Shown: in pieces, positions 45,867 through 53,700 of the stretch
How the letters are laid out: every line of letters starts with the position of its first letter
Numbering within the stretch: position 1 is the first letter of the stretch
DNA from: Dermanyssus gallinae
Taxonomy: Eukaryota > Arthropoda > Arachnida > Mesostigmata > Dermanyssidae
Direction: 5' to 3'
Assembly (NCBI GenBank): GCA_003439945.1
Contig: QVRM01001748.1
Span: 186,001-250,000 of the forward strand
DNA length: 64,000 bases
The notes under the pieces: model-generated
Databases searched by the model: none
What the model saw: the letters and a program-made list of their open reading frames with translations, nothing else
What the model was told of the DNA's origin: nothing
Made by a program: the position numbers and the translations under genes

Positions 45867-46211
45867 CATGTGTGAGGTTTGACCCTCACTCTTGTATACA
45901 TAAATATAAATAAATATATATATCGTTATGGGTAAGATTATTTAAATTGATATTGATAGAACTTTAGCGTTTGTTGGGTCCATGCGCCTTTAAAATAGTG
46001 TCTTCGTAACATATGTCTCCCTTTTTTTTTGCAGATGGAGCCGGCGGTTGGTTTTATTGATGGCGACCTTATTGAACAGCTATTGGATCTGCCCAAGGAG
46101 GCGCTGCGGCAGGTAGCCCAAGGCATCACAATCGACGAGGAAGGCACCAAACGGCCCGCGACTCCCGAAGACCTCACAAAGCTGGTGGAAGACCTCACAA
46201 GAATTCACTAG
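29658..46211 (+). CDS. DDB1: DDB1, damage-specific DNA-binding protein 1 (19 exons)
   Basis: Exons: 29658-29718, 31506-31606, 31785-32054, 33120-33364, 34162-34262, 34802-34910, 35278-35551, 36007-36327, 36671-36739, 36850-37022, 37524-37677, 38006-38202, 38431-38522, 39901-40070, 40404-40546, 41095-41242, 41408-41857, 45034-45423, 46035-46211. They sum to 3645 bases, 1214 codons plus stop, with every phase fitting. DDB1 is a three-beta-propeller adaptor linking CUL4-RBX1 to DCAF substrate receptors; with DDB2 it recognises UV lesions. Family blocks are visible in order: [108 protein letters not shown], [31 protein letters not shown] and GFIDGDLIE. The protein is about 75 residues longer than the human one, mainly through low-complexity inserts in exons 4 and 8. 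All introns are GT-AG. Several carry retroelement debris on the opposite strand. Confidence 0.97.
29964..30010. repeat. (TA)n microsatellite
   Basis: Pure TA run in DDB1 intron 1, preceded by (AC)n. Confidence 0.95.
30423..30463. repeat. 18-bp inverted repeat in DDB1 intron 1
   Basis: Arms TGATTTACGCATGTTGTA (30423-30440) and TACAACATGTGTAAATCA (30446-30463) pair throughout, with one G-U in RNA and a 5-base loop. Further GCC/GGC pairing is possible outside. Confidence 0.92.
31506..31606 (+). CDS. DDB1: DDB1 exon 2
   Basis: The acceptor is TTTCAG. It encodes [20 protein letters not shown] and GLRPIKE, residues 21-54. The donor is GTAAGC, phase 0. Confidence 0.96.
31650..31693. repeat. (TA)n microsatellite
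   Basis: TA run in DDB1 intron 2; a (TG)n run at 31751-31770 precedes exon 3. Confidence 0.95.
31785..32054 (+). CDS. DDB1: DDB1 exon 3
   Basis: The acceptor is TTCAG, preceded by a (TG)n run. It encodes residues 55-144, including [19 protein letters not shown] and [12 protein letters not shown]. The donor is GTAGTG, phase 0. Confidence 0.96.
32190..32228. repeat. Perfect 18-bp palindromic hairpin in DDB1 intron 3
   Basis: AAAGTCAAATCAAAGATA (32190-32207), loop GAT, and its exact reverse complement (32211-32228). Confidence 0.95.
32815..32843. repeat. 11-bp hairpin in DDB1 intron 3
   Basis: CCTCATATATC and GATATATGAGG, separated by seven bases. Confidence 0.85.
33120..33364 (+). CDS. DDB1: DDB1 exon 4, with a lineage-specific insert
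   Basis: The acceptor is GTGAAG. It encodes [20 protein letters not shown], then about 40 Ser/Gly/Ala-rich residues (around [16 protein letters not shown]) where other animals have a shorter loop, then HVISLR. It ends in phase 2 at GTATGC, beside a (TA)n array. Confidence 0.94.
34162..34262 (+). CDS. DDB1: DDB1 exon 5
   Basis: The acceptor is TTTTAG. It encodes [20 protein letters not shown] and CGVVIG. It ends in phase 1 at GTAAGT. Confidence 0.95.
34330..34391. repeat. (TA)n microsatellite
   Basis: 62 bp of TA in DDB1 intron 5, 68 bases after the exon 5 donor. Confidence 0.96.
34802..34910 (+). CDS. DDB1: DDB1 exon 6
   Basis: The acceptor is TTTCAG. It encodes [20 protein letters not shown] and [10 protein letters not shown], the equivalent of the family ESITYHNGDKYLAIAP block. 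It ends in phase 2 at GTATTG. Confidence 0.94.
35278..35551 (+). CDS. DDB1: DDB1 exon 7
   Basis: The acceptor is GCCTAG. It encodes [20 protein letters not shown], then the near-invariant [19 protein letters not shown] and [16 protein letters not shown]. It ends in phase 0 at GTAATT. Confidence 0.97.
35723..35850 (-). mobile_element. SINE-2 fragment in DDB1 intron 7
   Basis: CTTGTGGCAGTATGGTCGCT and CTCAGCGGTATGATTCATCA match the central body of the SINE-2 copy at 57.5 kb. The ends are decayed. Confidence 0.55.
36007..36327 (+). CDS. DDB1: DDB1 exon 8, with a Gly-rich insert
   Basis: The acceptor is CGGCAG. It encodes [27 protein letters not shown] and GIKGIWPLR, then about 35 extra residues ([11 protein letters not shown], then acidic and polar), then [13 protein letters not shown]. 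This is the start of propeller B, which binds CUL4. The donor is GTGAGT, phase 0. Confidence 0.96.
36671..36739 (+). CDS. DDB1: DDB1 exon 9
   Basis: The acceptor is TTACAG. It encodes 23 codons including [16 protein letters not shown], matching the family DDQQTFFCGNV block. It ends in phase 0 at GTAACT, directly beside a (TA)n run. Confidence 0.92.
36850..37022 (+). CDS. DDB1: DDB1 exon 10
   Basis: The acceptor is TGCCAG. It encodes [19 protein letters not shown] through LVYLEILEG, part of propeller B. It ends in phase 2 at GTTTGT. A 66-bp (TA)n array follows 28 bases downstream. Confidence 0.93.
37050..37115. repeat. (TA)n microsatellite
   Basis: 66 bp of TA beginning 28 bases after the DDB1 exon 10 donor. 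Confidence 0.97.
37524..37677 (+). CDS. DDB1: DDB1 exon 11
   Basis: The acceptor is TTTCAG. It encodes [13 protein letters not shown] and [18 protein letters not shown], matching the family HEVACLDITPL and IGLWTDISARILKLP. It ends in phase 0 at GTTTGT. Confidence 0.95.
38006..38202 (+). CDS. DDB1: DDB1 exon 12
   Basis: The acceptor is TATATAG. It encodes [26 protein letters not shown] and [14 protein letters not shown]. It ends in phase 2 at GTTCGT. Confidence 0.95.
38431..38522 (+). CDS. DDB1: DDB1 exon 13 (donor inferred)
   Basis: The acceptor is CTTCAG. It encodes [20 protein letters not shown] and [18 protein letters not shown] follows AAG at 38519, but that phase breaks the next exon. 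The GTAGCG donor four bases further (after 38522) keeps the frame and gives KVSYLREV against the family NVNLKEV, with one extra residue. Confidence 0.85.
38780..39440 (-). mobile_element. Deleted retroelement in DDB1 intron 13 (antisense)
   Basis: The minus strand gives [19 protein letters not shown] (reverse transcriptase motif A) at about 39350. Separate frames then give MLVWDAT near 39100 and DFLRQRLSL followed by [11 protein letters not shown] near 38820. These are C-terminal blocks of the same kind of protein. The region between (palm motifs B-E) is missing, so the copy has an internal deletion plus frameshifts. Confidence 0.6.
39901..40070 (+). CDS. DDB1: DDB1 exon 14
   Basis: The acceptor is GAGCAG. 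It encodes [31 protein letters not shown] and [20 protein letters not shown]. It ends in phase 0 at GTATGT. Confidence 0.95.
40404..40546 (+). CDS. DDB1: DDB1 exon 15 (variable loop of propeller C)
   Basis: The acceptor is TTTTAG. It encodes [15 protein letters not shown], matching the family FGVLSSR, followed by a divergent loop. It ends in phase 2 at GTAAGT. Confidence 0.85.
40822..40920 (-). repeat. Dispersed repeat R-B, copy 2, in DDB1 intron 15
   Basis: The minus strand matches 879-992: GAATGCCGGAGTGGATT, ACGGGGAGCACAGATGTCTC and ATGGTGCATTACCATCCA. Confidence 0.7.
41095..41242 (+). CDS. DDB1: DDB1 exon 16
   Basis: The acceptor is TCACAG. It opens with a Gly/Ser-rich loop, then [16 protein letters not shown], matching the family LLIIDQHTFEV. 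It ends in phase 0 at GTTATT. Confidence 0.9.
41408..41857 (+). CDS. DDB1: DDB1 exon 17
   Basis: The acceptor is CCATAG. It has 150 codons: [42 protein letters not shown] and [17 protein letters not shown]. It ends in phase 0 at GTTCGT. The next intron (about 3.2 kb) carries a decayed antisense LINE. Confidence 0.97.
42300..44420 (-). mobile_element. Decayed LINE in DDB1 intron 17 (antisense)
   Basis: Read 5' to 3' on the minus strand: an ORF1 start with [17 protein letters not shown] (about 44270), an ORF1 C-terminal region (43990-43750), endonuclease [12 protein letters not shown] (about 43640), linker [13 protein letters not shown] (about 42960), then after a deletion and shift [19 protein letters not shown] and [13 protein letters not shown] (motif A, about 42700), then a thumb region [15 protein letters not shown] (42610). 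The YADD block is missing. It cannot be functional. Confidence 0.8.
42830..43563 (-). pseudogene. LINE ORF2 remnant: linker and start of reverse transcriptase
   Basis: The longest open piece of the intron-17 LINE (frame open from 43563). It includes [40 protein letters not shown] and [20 protein letters not shown]. After about 42860 the family sequence moves to another frame. Confidence 0.75.
45034..45423 (+). CDS. DDB1: DDB1 exon 18
   Basis: The acceptor is CGCACAG after a pyrimidine-rich tract. It has 130 codons: [43 protein letters not shown] and [15 protein letters not shown]. It ends in phase 0 at GTCCGT. Confidence 0.97.
45785..45824 (+). repeat. (TA)n-flanked element R-C, copy 2, in DDB1 intron 18
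   Basis: GGGGGCAATTATTTACATCC then CATTATGAGTTAAATAAAT. (TA) runs lie immediately before and after. Confidence 0.7.
46035..46211 (+). CDS. DDB1: DDB1 exon 19 (terminal)
   Basis: The acceptor is TTTTGCAG. It encodes the helical C-terminal domain: [18 protein letters not shown] and [12 protein letters not shown], then TAG at 46209-46211. The family ends EELTRIH. Confidence 0.97.
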   Translation: MEPAVGFIDGDLIEQLLDLPKEALRQVAQGITIDEEGTKRPATPEDLTKLVEDLTRIH

Positions 46212-46878
46212 CGTTCGTGTCTGGGATTGTATGTATTGGTTAGAGAATATTTTCTTGAGCTCGTTCAGTTGCATCACATGGTCTCGTGGTGAGACGACAA
46301 ATTTCCTCCTTCTCGTTAGACAGAAAGCACCTTGAAAATTTCGCCGAATAGTCACAGACGGTGCGGCGTTGTCCAACGGTCATGAGACAATGGCAGCGGC
46401 GACGCTAGCGAAAACAAGAACAACAACAACAACAACAATAATGATGATAGCTATGCCTATTATAATTACTATGTTATTCTTAATGATGAGGATAGCAATT
46501 GTTACTGTAGTAGTATAGTGGTCTTTATGCGACAACGGAAGCCATCTACGAAGCCCAGAAAGCTTCAACGGCGTCAGCTAAGAAGTCCAATGTGGTCATA
46601 ACCTAAGCCGTTTACACCAGGGACAGTGGTCAGTCGACGGCACGTTAATGCTTGAATGACGACTGGCATGGCTATACTTTTTTCGAGGTGGACTCAAGCT
46701 CGAATGGTGACAGTTATTTTGTTTGTGACGCCCAACGCTGCAGTCGGCAGGAGAATGGGCGCGTTACGTGCGCGTAGTACACGCCGTTGTCTGATTTTAT
46801 TTTACTAAAAATTTGTATCTGCTTTTTTATTCGATCGTTTATGATATACCGTGTATGTGCCTGGATATGCGTTGAACG

Positions 46879-46918
<40 letters not shown>

Positions 46919-47245
46919 TGTGTGTGTATGAAGACAAGAATACAAGAGCAAACACTACCGATACAGGCGCCGTATCCGAAGAAGGCCCTAGCGACGATGG
47001 CCCAAAACGACACCCATGTTCAAATAATCGAAACAAGAGGAAAATATTAATACTGGTTTGAGGTGTTCGGGGAATGGGGACGCCATAACTGTCGTTGTAC
47101 CTTGCCGGCGAACTTCACCATAAGAGCTGACAACAACCTTGGCTGAATGAGTTCGATCGAGTATTGCGTCGATTCGGTTTCGAATACGGTTCGAGATCTT
47201 TTAGCGAAACATCAACTACTATTACTATTTGAGGCGACAAGTGTA

Positions 47246-47251
47246 AATAAA
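47246..47251 (+). terminator. Candidate DDB1 polyadenylation signal
   Basis: This is the first clear AATAAA on the plus strand after the DDB1 stop, about 1 kb downstream. It is the hexamer only. Confidence 0.25.
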
Positions 47252-47637
47252 TGTTATTCAAAACTCGTATGTCGTCGGTATACTCTTCGATTTTCTCTTT
47301 CGACACACAGAAGGCATTCATTGCCCGGGTGGAGTAGTGATAAGAATGCTAATGTACACAACTCCGTTTGTACCGTATGCGGTTTATGCAAACGCCACTC
47401 CTGTCCACGAACTTAGGAGTTCTGCAATATGATCGGGATTACAAGATCAAGGGAATATGGGCCAAACTGCGCCATATCAGGTGTTGTTTGCGTTCTCTCT
47501 ATGTACATAATGTTTTCTAGTCCCCTCGCCCACTTAAACACGAATATATATATATATATATATATATGGACAAGGCAATAGCGATTCATAGTAAAAACGA
47601 CAATAGGCATAGCGGTTTTGTACTTAAATACGTCAAG

Positions 47638-47643
47638 TTTATT
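47638..47643 (-). terminator. Candidate LASP polyadenylation signal
   Basis: AATAAA on the minus strand lies about 820 bases after the LASP stop. It is the hexamer only, with no other support. Confidence 0.25.
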
Positions 47644-48462
47644 TAAATTACACATCTGTCATCTTGTAGACGATCTTGTATGCTGTGCTTATGATCGTTT
47701 GCTTATGTCGCTCTCGTGGCTCCTGTTTGTGTTTTGCTTTTCTTAACCCTTTTATTTTTACAAAATATGGAGGCTTCAGCGAAATGGTCAAAGACAAGGC
47801 TGTGAAGCTGTAACGTTTCAACAGTAATATTTTGTGCGGGGCGGGGGCATTTGCACACAAAGATGACATAATCGCTCTTCTGAGTGCAGCTCCCCGCAGT
47901 GAGCATACCATCAGTACAGATGTGTCCTTTGTTCTACGATTTGCCCTTTCTGCTTGTCATCCTATTGGGCGTTGCGTTATGCTAGCTACAAACAAACAAC
48001 TTAATCAACTCAATAACATTTCGTCTCACATATGGCATATCATCACATGGCGTGGCGTCGTTGGACTTGTCAGCCCCGTTATACGTTTAGTAGTAGTAGT
48101 AGTAGTTATCTGCTATTCTTTATGTTAGCTCTATTGGGTTTTGAGCAGACTAAAGAACATTCAACTTCAAATGAACTATCTGTCAAAGGAATTGCCGCTT
48201 CGGACCACTAGACGAACTAGCAGGCTAGCCGGATATATTAGGCGCAGTGAGGTAAGTCGATAGCGATGGGGCAGGTGTGAGGACGGTTCGTGTGCATAAC
48301 GGAAGGTTCTTTCACGTTCGTTAGCTGTCTTTGCTCAACGCGCTGCTTCTTTGGCAGTACTGCTCGAAATTCAGCCAGGTTGTTGCTAAGATTGTTGCTC
48401 CCAACAGTAACATGTGGCAGCAACAGATCTATATGGACCGAGCCGTTAGTATTTCGTTGCTG

Positions 48463-48557
48463 TTACACAGGTTCGAGATAGTTTCCCGGTGCCAGACCAC
48501 GCCGGCCTGTACGCTGCACGGTACAGGTTGTCCAGCCCGACTGCAGTGGGGTACATC
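48463..48557 (-). CDS. Lasp: LASP exon 5 (second half of SH3, stop)
   Basis: The acceptor is GTTGCAG. It reads LQSGWTTCTVQRTGRRGLAP, GNYLEPV, then TAA at 48465-48463. The Trp, the RTGRxG turn and the xNYL motif are the C-terminal half of an SH3. Some positions differ from the usual GWMYG...GMLPANYV. Confidence 0.88.
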
Positions 48558-49613
48558 CTGCAACGAGGCCACAATACGAAGGCAACGCCCACACGACGTT
48601 TAATTAATACCAACCTGTAGCCTGTGCGTTAACCTGGTATCGTGCGAGGTGTTGCGCATCATATCATGATCATCGTTTATTTATTGAGTCAAAAAAAGTT
48701 TGGTACCAACATTTTCGTCATGAAATGTGCGTTTGCTTGAATGTGTCAGCCTTGAACGCTGCAGGTGGTAATGATCGTAAGGTTATGATTTTGAGGTACT
48801 TGGTGCGAAAGCTAATAAAATAACTTCATTTACGCGAATTCTGTTCTAAACGACTATGCAGCATCTTCTGGTCGGCGTTATATGTTCTTCTCGGAGGAAG
48901 CAAACAATTTCCTCACGAACACATGGTGTGCTTAGTTTCTGTATAGGAGGACAGTGATTGTCTCGCATTGCACATTGTGTGTTTCTATGTCGGGCACAAA
49001 CACCATTGTCACTTCGTGTAGTAATTTCACGCTCACACAAGCGAAACAAGACTTTTCAGAGACCATGCTCCATTGGAAAAATGATTTGCTTCAATGAGCT
49101 CTACAATTCCATATCCATCGTTCTTCACGTTGCCCTGGACCTCCCTGTATAGACAACGCGAGTAGTCTGCCACCTGCCGGGCGAACGTCAACGAGTACTT
49201 GCAAATCATAACTAGCTAACTGATACTTCCCCCGGCGAATACTGTATTGCCCCATTTCAGAGGGTTTCACATAAACAGCTTGACTTGACGTATTATACGT
49301 AAATGCTAGAACGAATAATGCTGAAAATTAAATACGCAGGGCGGGTGAGATGAGGGAGGAGATCACCTACCAATGAGGAGGTCGCCTTCATCAAAGCTGA
49401 CTTCATCACTGTCTACGGCCTCATAGGTGTAGACGGCACGGAAGGCGCGACCAACAGGGACGCTTGAAGGTCGAGACGGGGTCGGCGACGTCTCAGAGGG
49501 ATCGGGGGTGCTGCCGACGCTATTTGTGCCCGTTCCTCGCTGATGTGAACCTGTCTCGTCGTCCATAGATATATGTATATGATTGAATTACATTTATAGA
49601 TAGAATACAAATA

Positions 49614-49656
<43 letters not shown>

Positions 49657-50023
49657 GTTTCCATCTTATGTTTATTGATATCTATAACAACTTTAACCAA
49701 AATCTGCAAATTATGAAAGTAATGATTGCTTCGAAATCGGAGTATATTATTAGTATTGCTTAGTAAACGTACAAAACCGGTCCTGAATTCGTTTCTACGG
49801 CTGTATTGAAAGGCTATATGGGACTTTTGCCTGCAGTATAGGCCGAGCAAATAGGATCAACTATTATAAATGATATATACATTCATGTATATATTTGACT
49901 GGAGGGATGATATGAATGACTCAGCTGTAGTCGCTAAGTTTTGTATGTGTGTAAATTGCGCACCTAGCGTAAATATATGTAACAAACATTTCAGACAACA
50001 ACCCTGTGTCGTTCATCGCTTGG

Positions 50024-50057
<34 letters not shown>

Positions 50058-50614
50058 TACAGGAGGGTGGAATTTGCGGCAAGAAGCATAGGACTCAGTA
50101 GTAAACAATGGTTAGACACTACTATGTCCAACAAATTTAAAGTAGGGAAAAGGCAGAATACACTCAGAAGTGGTGGGCAGCACTTATGCAGAAAACTAGT
50201 TTAAAGGATGTATATGGGAATACAAAATCGGAAAGGGGTGGAGTAGAATAGTTATACTGTATAATACAAGAGGCAGCTGGCTGTTAGCGGATGCGAGAAC
50301 CGGTATATTAGACACGAGAGGTACAACGAAACTGCCACGAGAATTCGAAACAACGGTTTGTCGGATAAGCCGGGAGAACAGACGAAACGTAGATCATCTG
50401 GTTAGGGAGTGTAAACGATTGGGAGGGACCAGGGATTTAGAATTGGGGGAGGCGCTAGGATTAGGCAAGAATGCAGAAAAGGCATAAGGGAAAAAACGGG
50501 GGCGTACAATAGAGGTAATTAAAGCTGCAACGTTATACGGCCCTGATATAAAGGGGCGATATGTGTACACACACTTATCAAGCGAATAAATCACTATATA
50601 TAATACATATATAT

Positions 50615-50656
<42 letters not shown>

Positions 50657-50697
50657 GGACAATTGTTAACCCCGTCACGAGTTAAATAAATTGAGTA

Positions 50698-50760
<63 letters not shown>

Positions 50761-53700
50761 CTGCTCAGGCTGCAGCTGTTATTGCGCATACCATTCGAGT
50801 GGTAGATGAGGTTTTGCCAGCGGTGAGGGCTGTCTCCGGACACATATCGAGTGAGCGTGTGTATCGGCTGCTCGTCGCAGTACGGAACGAAGTCGGAAAT
50901 CGAACCGATCTCGCGAAACGCGTCATGACCTCCGCTGGTGTTGTCTATCAGCGAGATTGGTCGCCCATCCAGCGCGTTGTACAGAAAAGCCGTAGTACCT
51001 AAAAAAAACACCCCACCAGAGTCGGTGACGTAGCCAAACTAGTGGTCAGAGCGTATAGATATATCGTCTTCCTATCGATTAGCAGCGAGCCTGAAGAACA
51101 GAATATGAACCATGTAACATCGTTATTTTCTGGTGCAGTCGATAAAATACTGGGATGTCAGGCAGTCCGGAAAACTTACTCAGTAGTCCGAGATAGCACC
51201 TAAAGGCGACCAGATTAGAGTTTCAAGACAATAAGAAGCGTGGTCTTTATCCAAGCATCTACAATCCGCCAATGACCGTAGAGGGGACAATTCATTTGGG
51301 TACACATGCATTGGGGTTATCTATACCCTCCACTTTGTCTGTTAAAATAGTCAAGCGTTTGCAAGTAGCAGCATCCCAAAAAGAACAGCTTGAGCATTTC
51401 GCTCGTTTTTTGTGTAATGGGGTAACTGGAAAATGCAGAAAGCTCATCTGAAAGTGGGCCGGTAGTGTGGAACTCCAACACACTGTGTGTAATGGGGTAA
51501 CTGGAGATGCAGAACATTGGGATAACTGGAACCAGGTTTGTGTAATGGTAACTGGAAGTGCAAAAAAACTGGGGTAACTGGAACCAGGTTTGTATAATGG
51601 GGTAACTGGAAAATGTAGAAAGGTCAACTGAAAGTGGGCCGGTAGTGTAGAACTCCAACACACTTAGAACGAGGTGTTCCCCATCCCCACCGACCAGGAA
51701 CTGCCTATGCAAATGCTGCAAACACTTGATATCTATTTTGACGTAAGTATATCTTTAAAAGTCCGCTCATCCTCATCATACTGTTTGTCGGGTGAGGGAA
51801 AATGCTTTTACGGACTCCCAAAGTGTGGGACTCGATGTGGAGATAATACCCACTAAAAACCTGGCTTCAGAAAGAACCGAGGAGCATGAACTCTCTTTTA
51901 ATACTTCTTCAACTCCTACTTCTCCCCTAGGGTTGCCTGGGAAGAGCGCGCCTCGCAGCCGGCACCAAATATTTTCGTTTATTGATAATATCGGCAAAAT
52001 CTTCAATTCATGATGTTCCAGCTTTTGATGTCTTACGAGAGAGTGCCTGCGCCATTTGTTTACATGTTACTGGGAGTTCCCATTCTAACAGTCGCGACAG
52101 CTTCGTCCTGTCTGCGGTGAACGCCGCGCATATTTTGAAAATGTGCTTGATATCGTCTTCTTCTGCTGAATCGCAGGAATACATATCGCTGGAGACGGAG
52201 CACGTCCGATACGAAGTATTTTCTGAGCCGCCTCCCCTGCGGCTGTGCACCGCCGGATCCTGGTGAGAAGGCGTCGCGTCTGGATGCAGTCCATCCTGAG
52301 GCGGCCGATGCTGACCGTTCCCGTTCGGTTTTTACCCTGCTGCCTTTGGGCAATAGGCATAATGAGGACTCTGTTTCCTTCGACTAGCTTCAGGAGCCTC
52401 TGTTTGGCGCATCACTTTTGGATCGATGCGTGAGGTGCGCCCACCTCTGTGGAAGGTGGGACCACTAGTGTTAATAACAATGAGATTCTCCACCGCCATC
52501 CATTCGAGGACTACGAAACTCGATAAGCAGCAACAGGTCGGTGCCTAGCCGGTTGCTGCTCTGCTGGAGCATAGCGTGAGATGCGGTTGCAGTTTAGCTG
52601 TATAATTATATAAAGAACTTCACTGTATACTCAATTTTATTTTACTCCCTCGAGCAGATTTTTTATGACATCAAAAAAAAACATTTACATACGCAATCAG
52701 TTATCCGATAGCTTCTCGCCAATCAACCATTGAAGCAAAAAGCTGCTACCCTGGTGGCGACATGAACTTGCGTGCTCATTGCAGATGCCTCTTGAGAGGT
52801 GGATTTTATAGTGCGGCCGACATTGAGATTGAACAACATGGCAATTTTGCCTAATATGTTCCTGGAAATCGCTTCATGAAGTTGGAATGAATGGAAGACA
52901 GTCCCTAGTCGGAGCCACCCATACGAACCTCAACCAGAGACAGTTCGGCAAATTAGGCTCTCTGAACTGCTAAGGGTTTCATTCAGAGACATGGGTAATA
53001 AATGTTGGATTGATTCAATGAAGCAGATCATCGACGATAAACCAAAACAGATTACTGCAGAATGCTGAACTGCTCAGGATTTCATTCACAGACATGGGTA
53101 ATAAATGTTGGACTGATTCAATGAGGCAGACAGACAGACCATCGACGATAAACCAAAACAGATCACTAACCGAATGACGTAGCTGGCTCTCTCTTCACGA
53201 GTTCGGTGGTTTTTCGCTTCTCATCCATATGCTTTTTTCGACGGAGAGTTCCGTTATAGGCGACGTCCGATATGACCTCGCCCATCTTCTTGACCCGCAG
53301 CGTCTCCATGTCGTCGGCAACCTGCGCACAGCGGTTGCAACACAGGGTATGCATTTTTAAGCGTTCATACTTCGTACTGAATGTGAGTCAAACTTGAACA
53401 GCAATGAATTGTCCGTATTCTACACGCACGCAAAGCCTGCTAAATAGTGGCGGCTTTGGTGGTTCCTCGAACTTAGTCAGTCAAATGATACCCGCGACCG
53501 GTTACTGTATACATTACTGGCTGTGCAGTATAAACATCTAGAGGTCGCATCGGCCCTCAGCCAACAACTTTATGCGGCTCGTAGAGAGCGCATGTATGAT
53601 AGATGAGTCTACGTGTACATCGTATCTAAATAGAGAGAGAATCAGCTTTAGATGAGCAGCCATCGCCATTGTCACCCCAATGAAGTTAGCAAAATGTGAC

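Larger units (their letters stand above)
46212..48462. other. Convergent intergenic region between DDB1 and LASP
   Basis: Probably holds both 3' UTRs. A (TA)n array lies at 46880-46914. The short frames on either strand show no family resemblance. Confidence 0.5.

Noticed and set aside
48846..49152. Minus-strand frames in LASP intron 4 (for example a stretch with NVKNDGYGIVELIEANH)
   Set aside because: Tested as the missing SH3 half. It does not match, whereas 48557-48463 does with correct phase and stop.
51411..51666. CRISPR-like repeat-spacer pattern
   Set aside because: Repeat units vary, spacers are not uniform and the context is a eukaryotic intron. It is a minisatellite.
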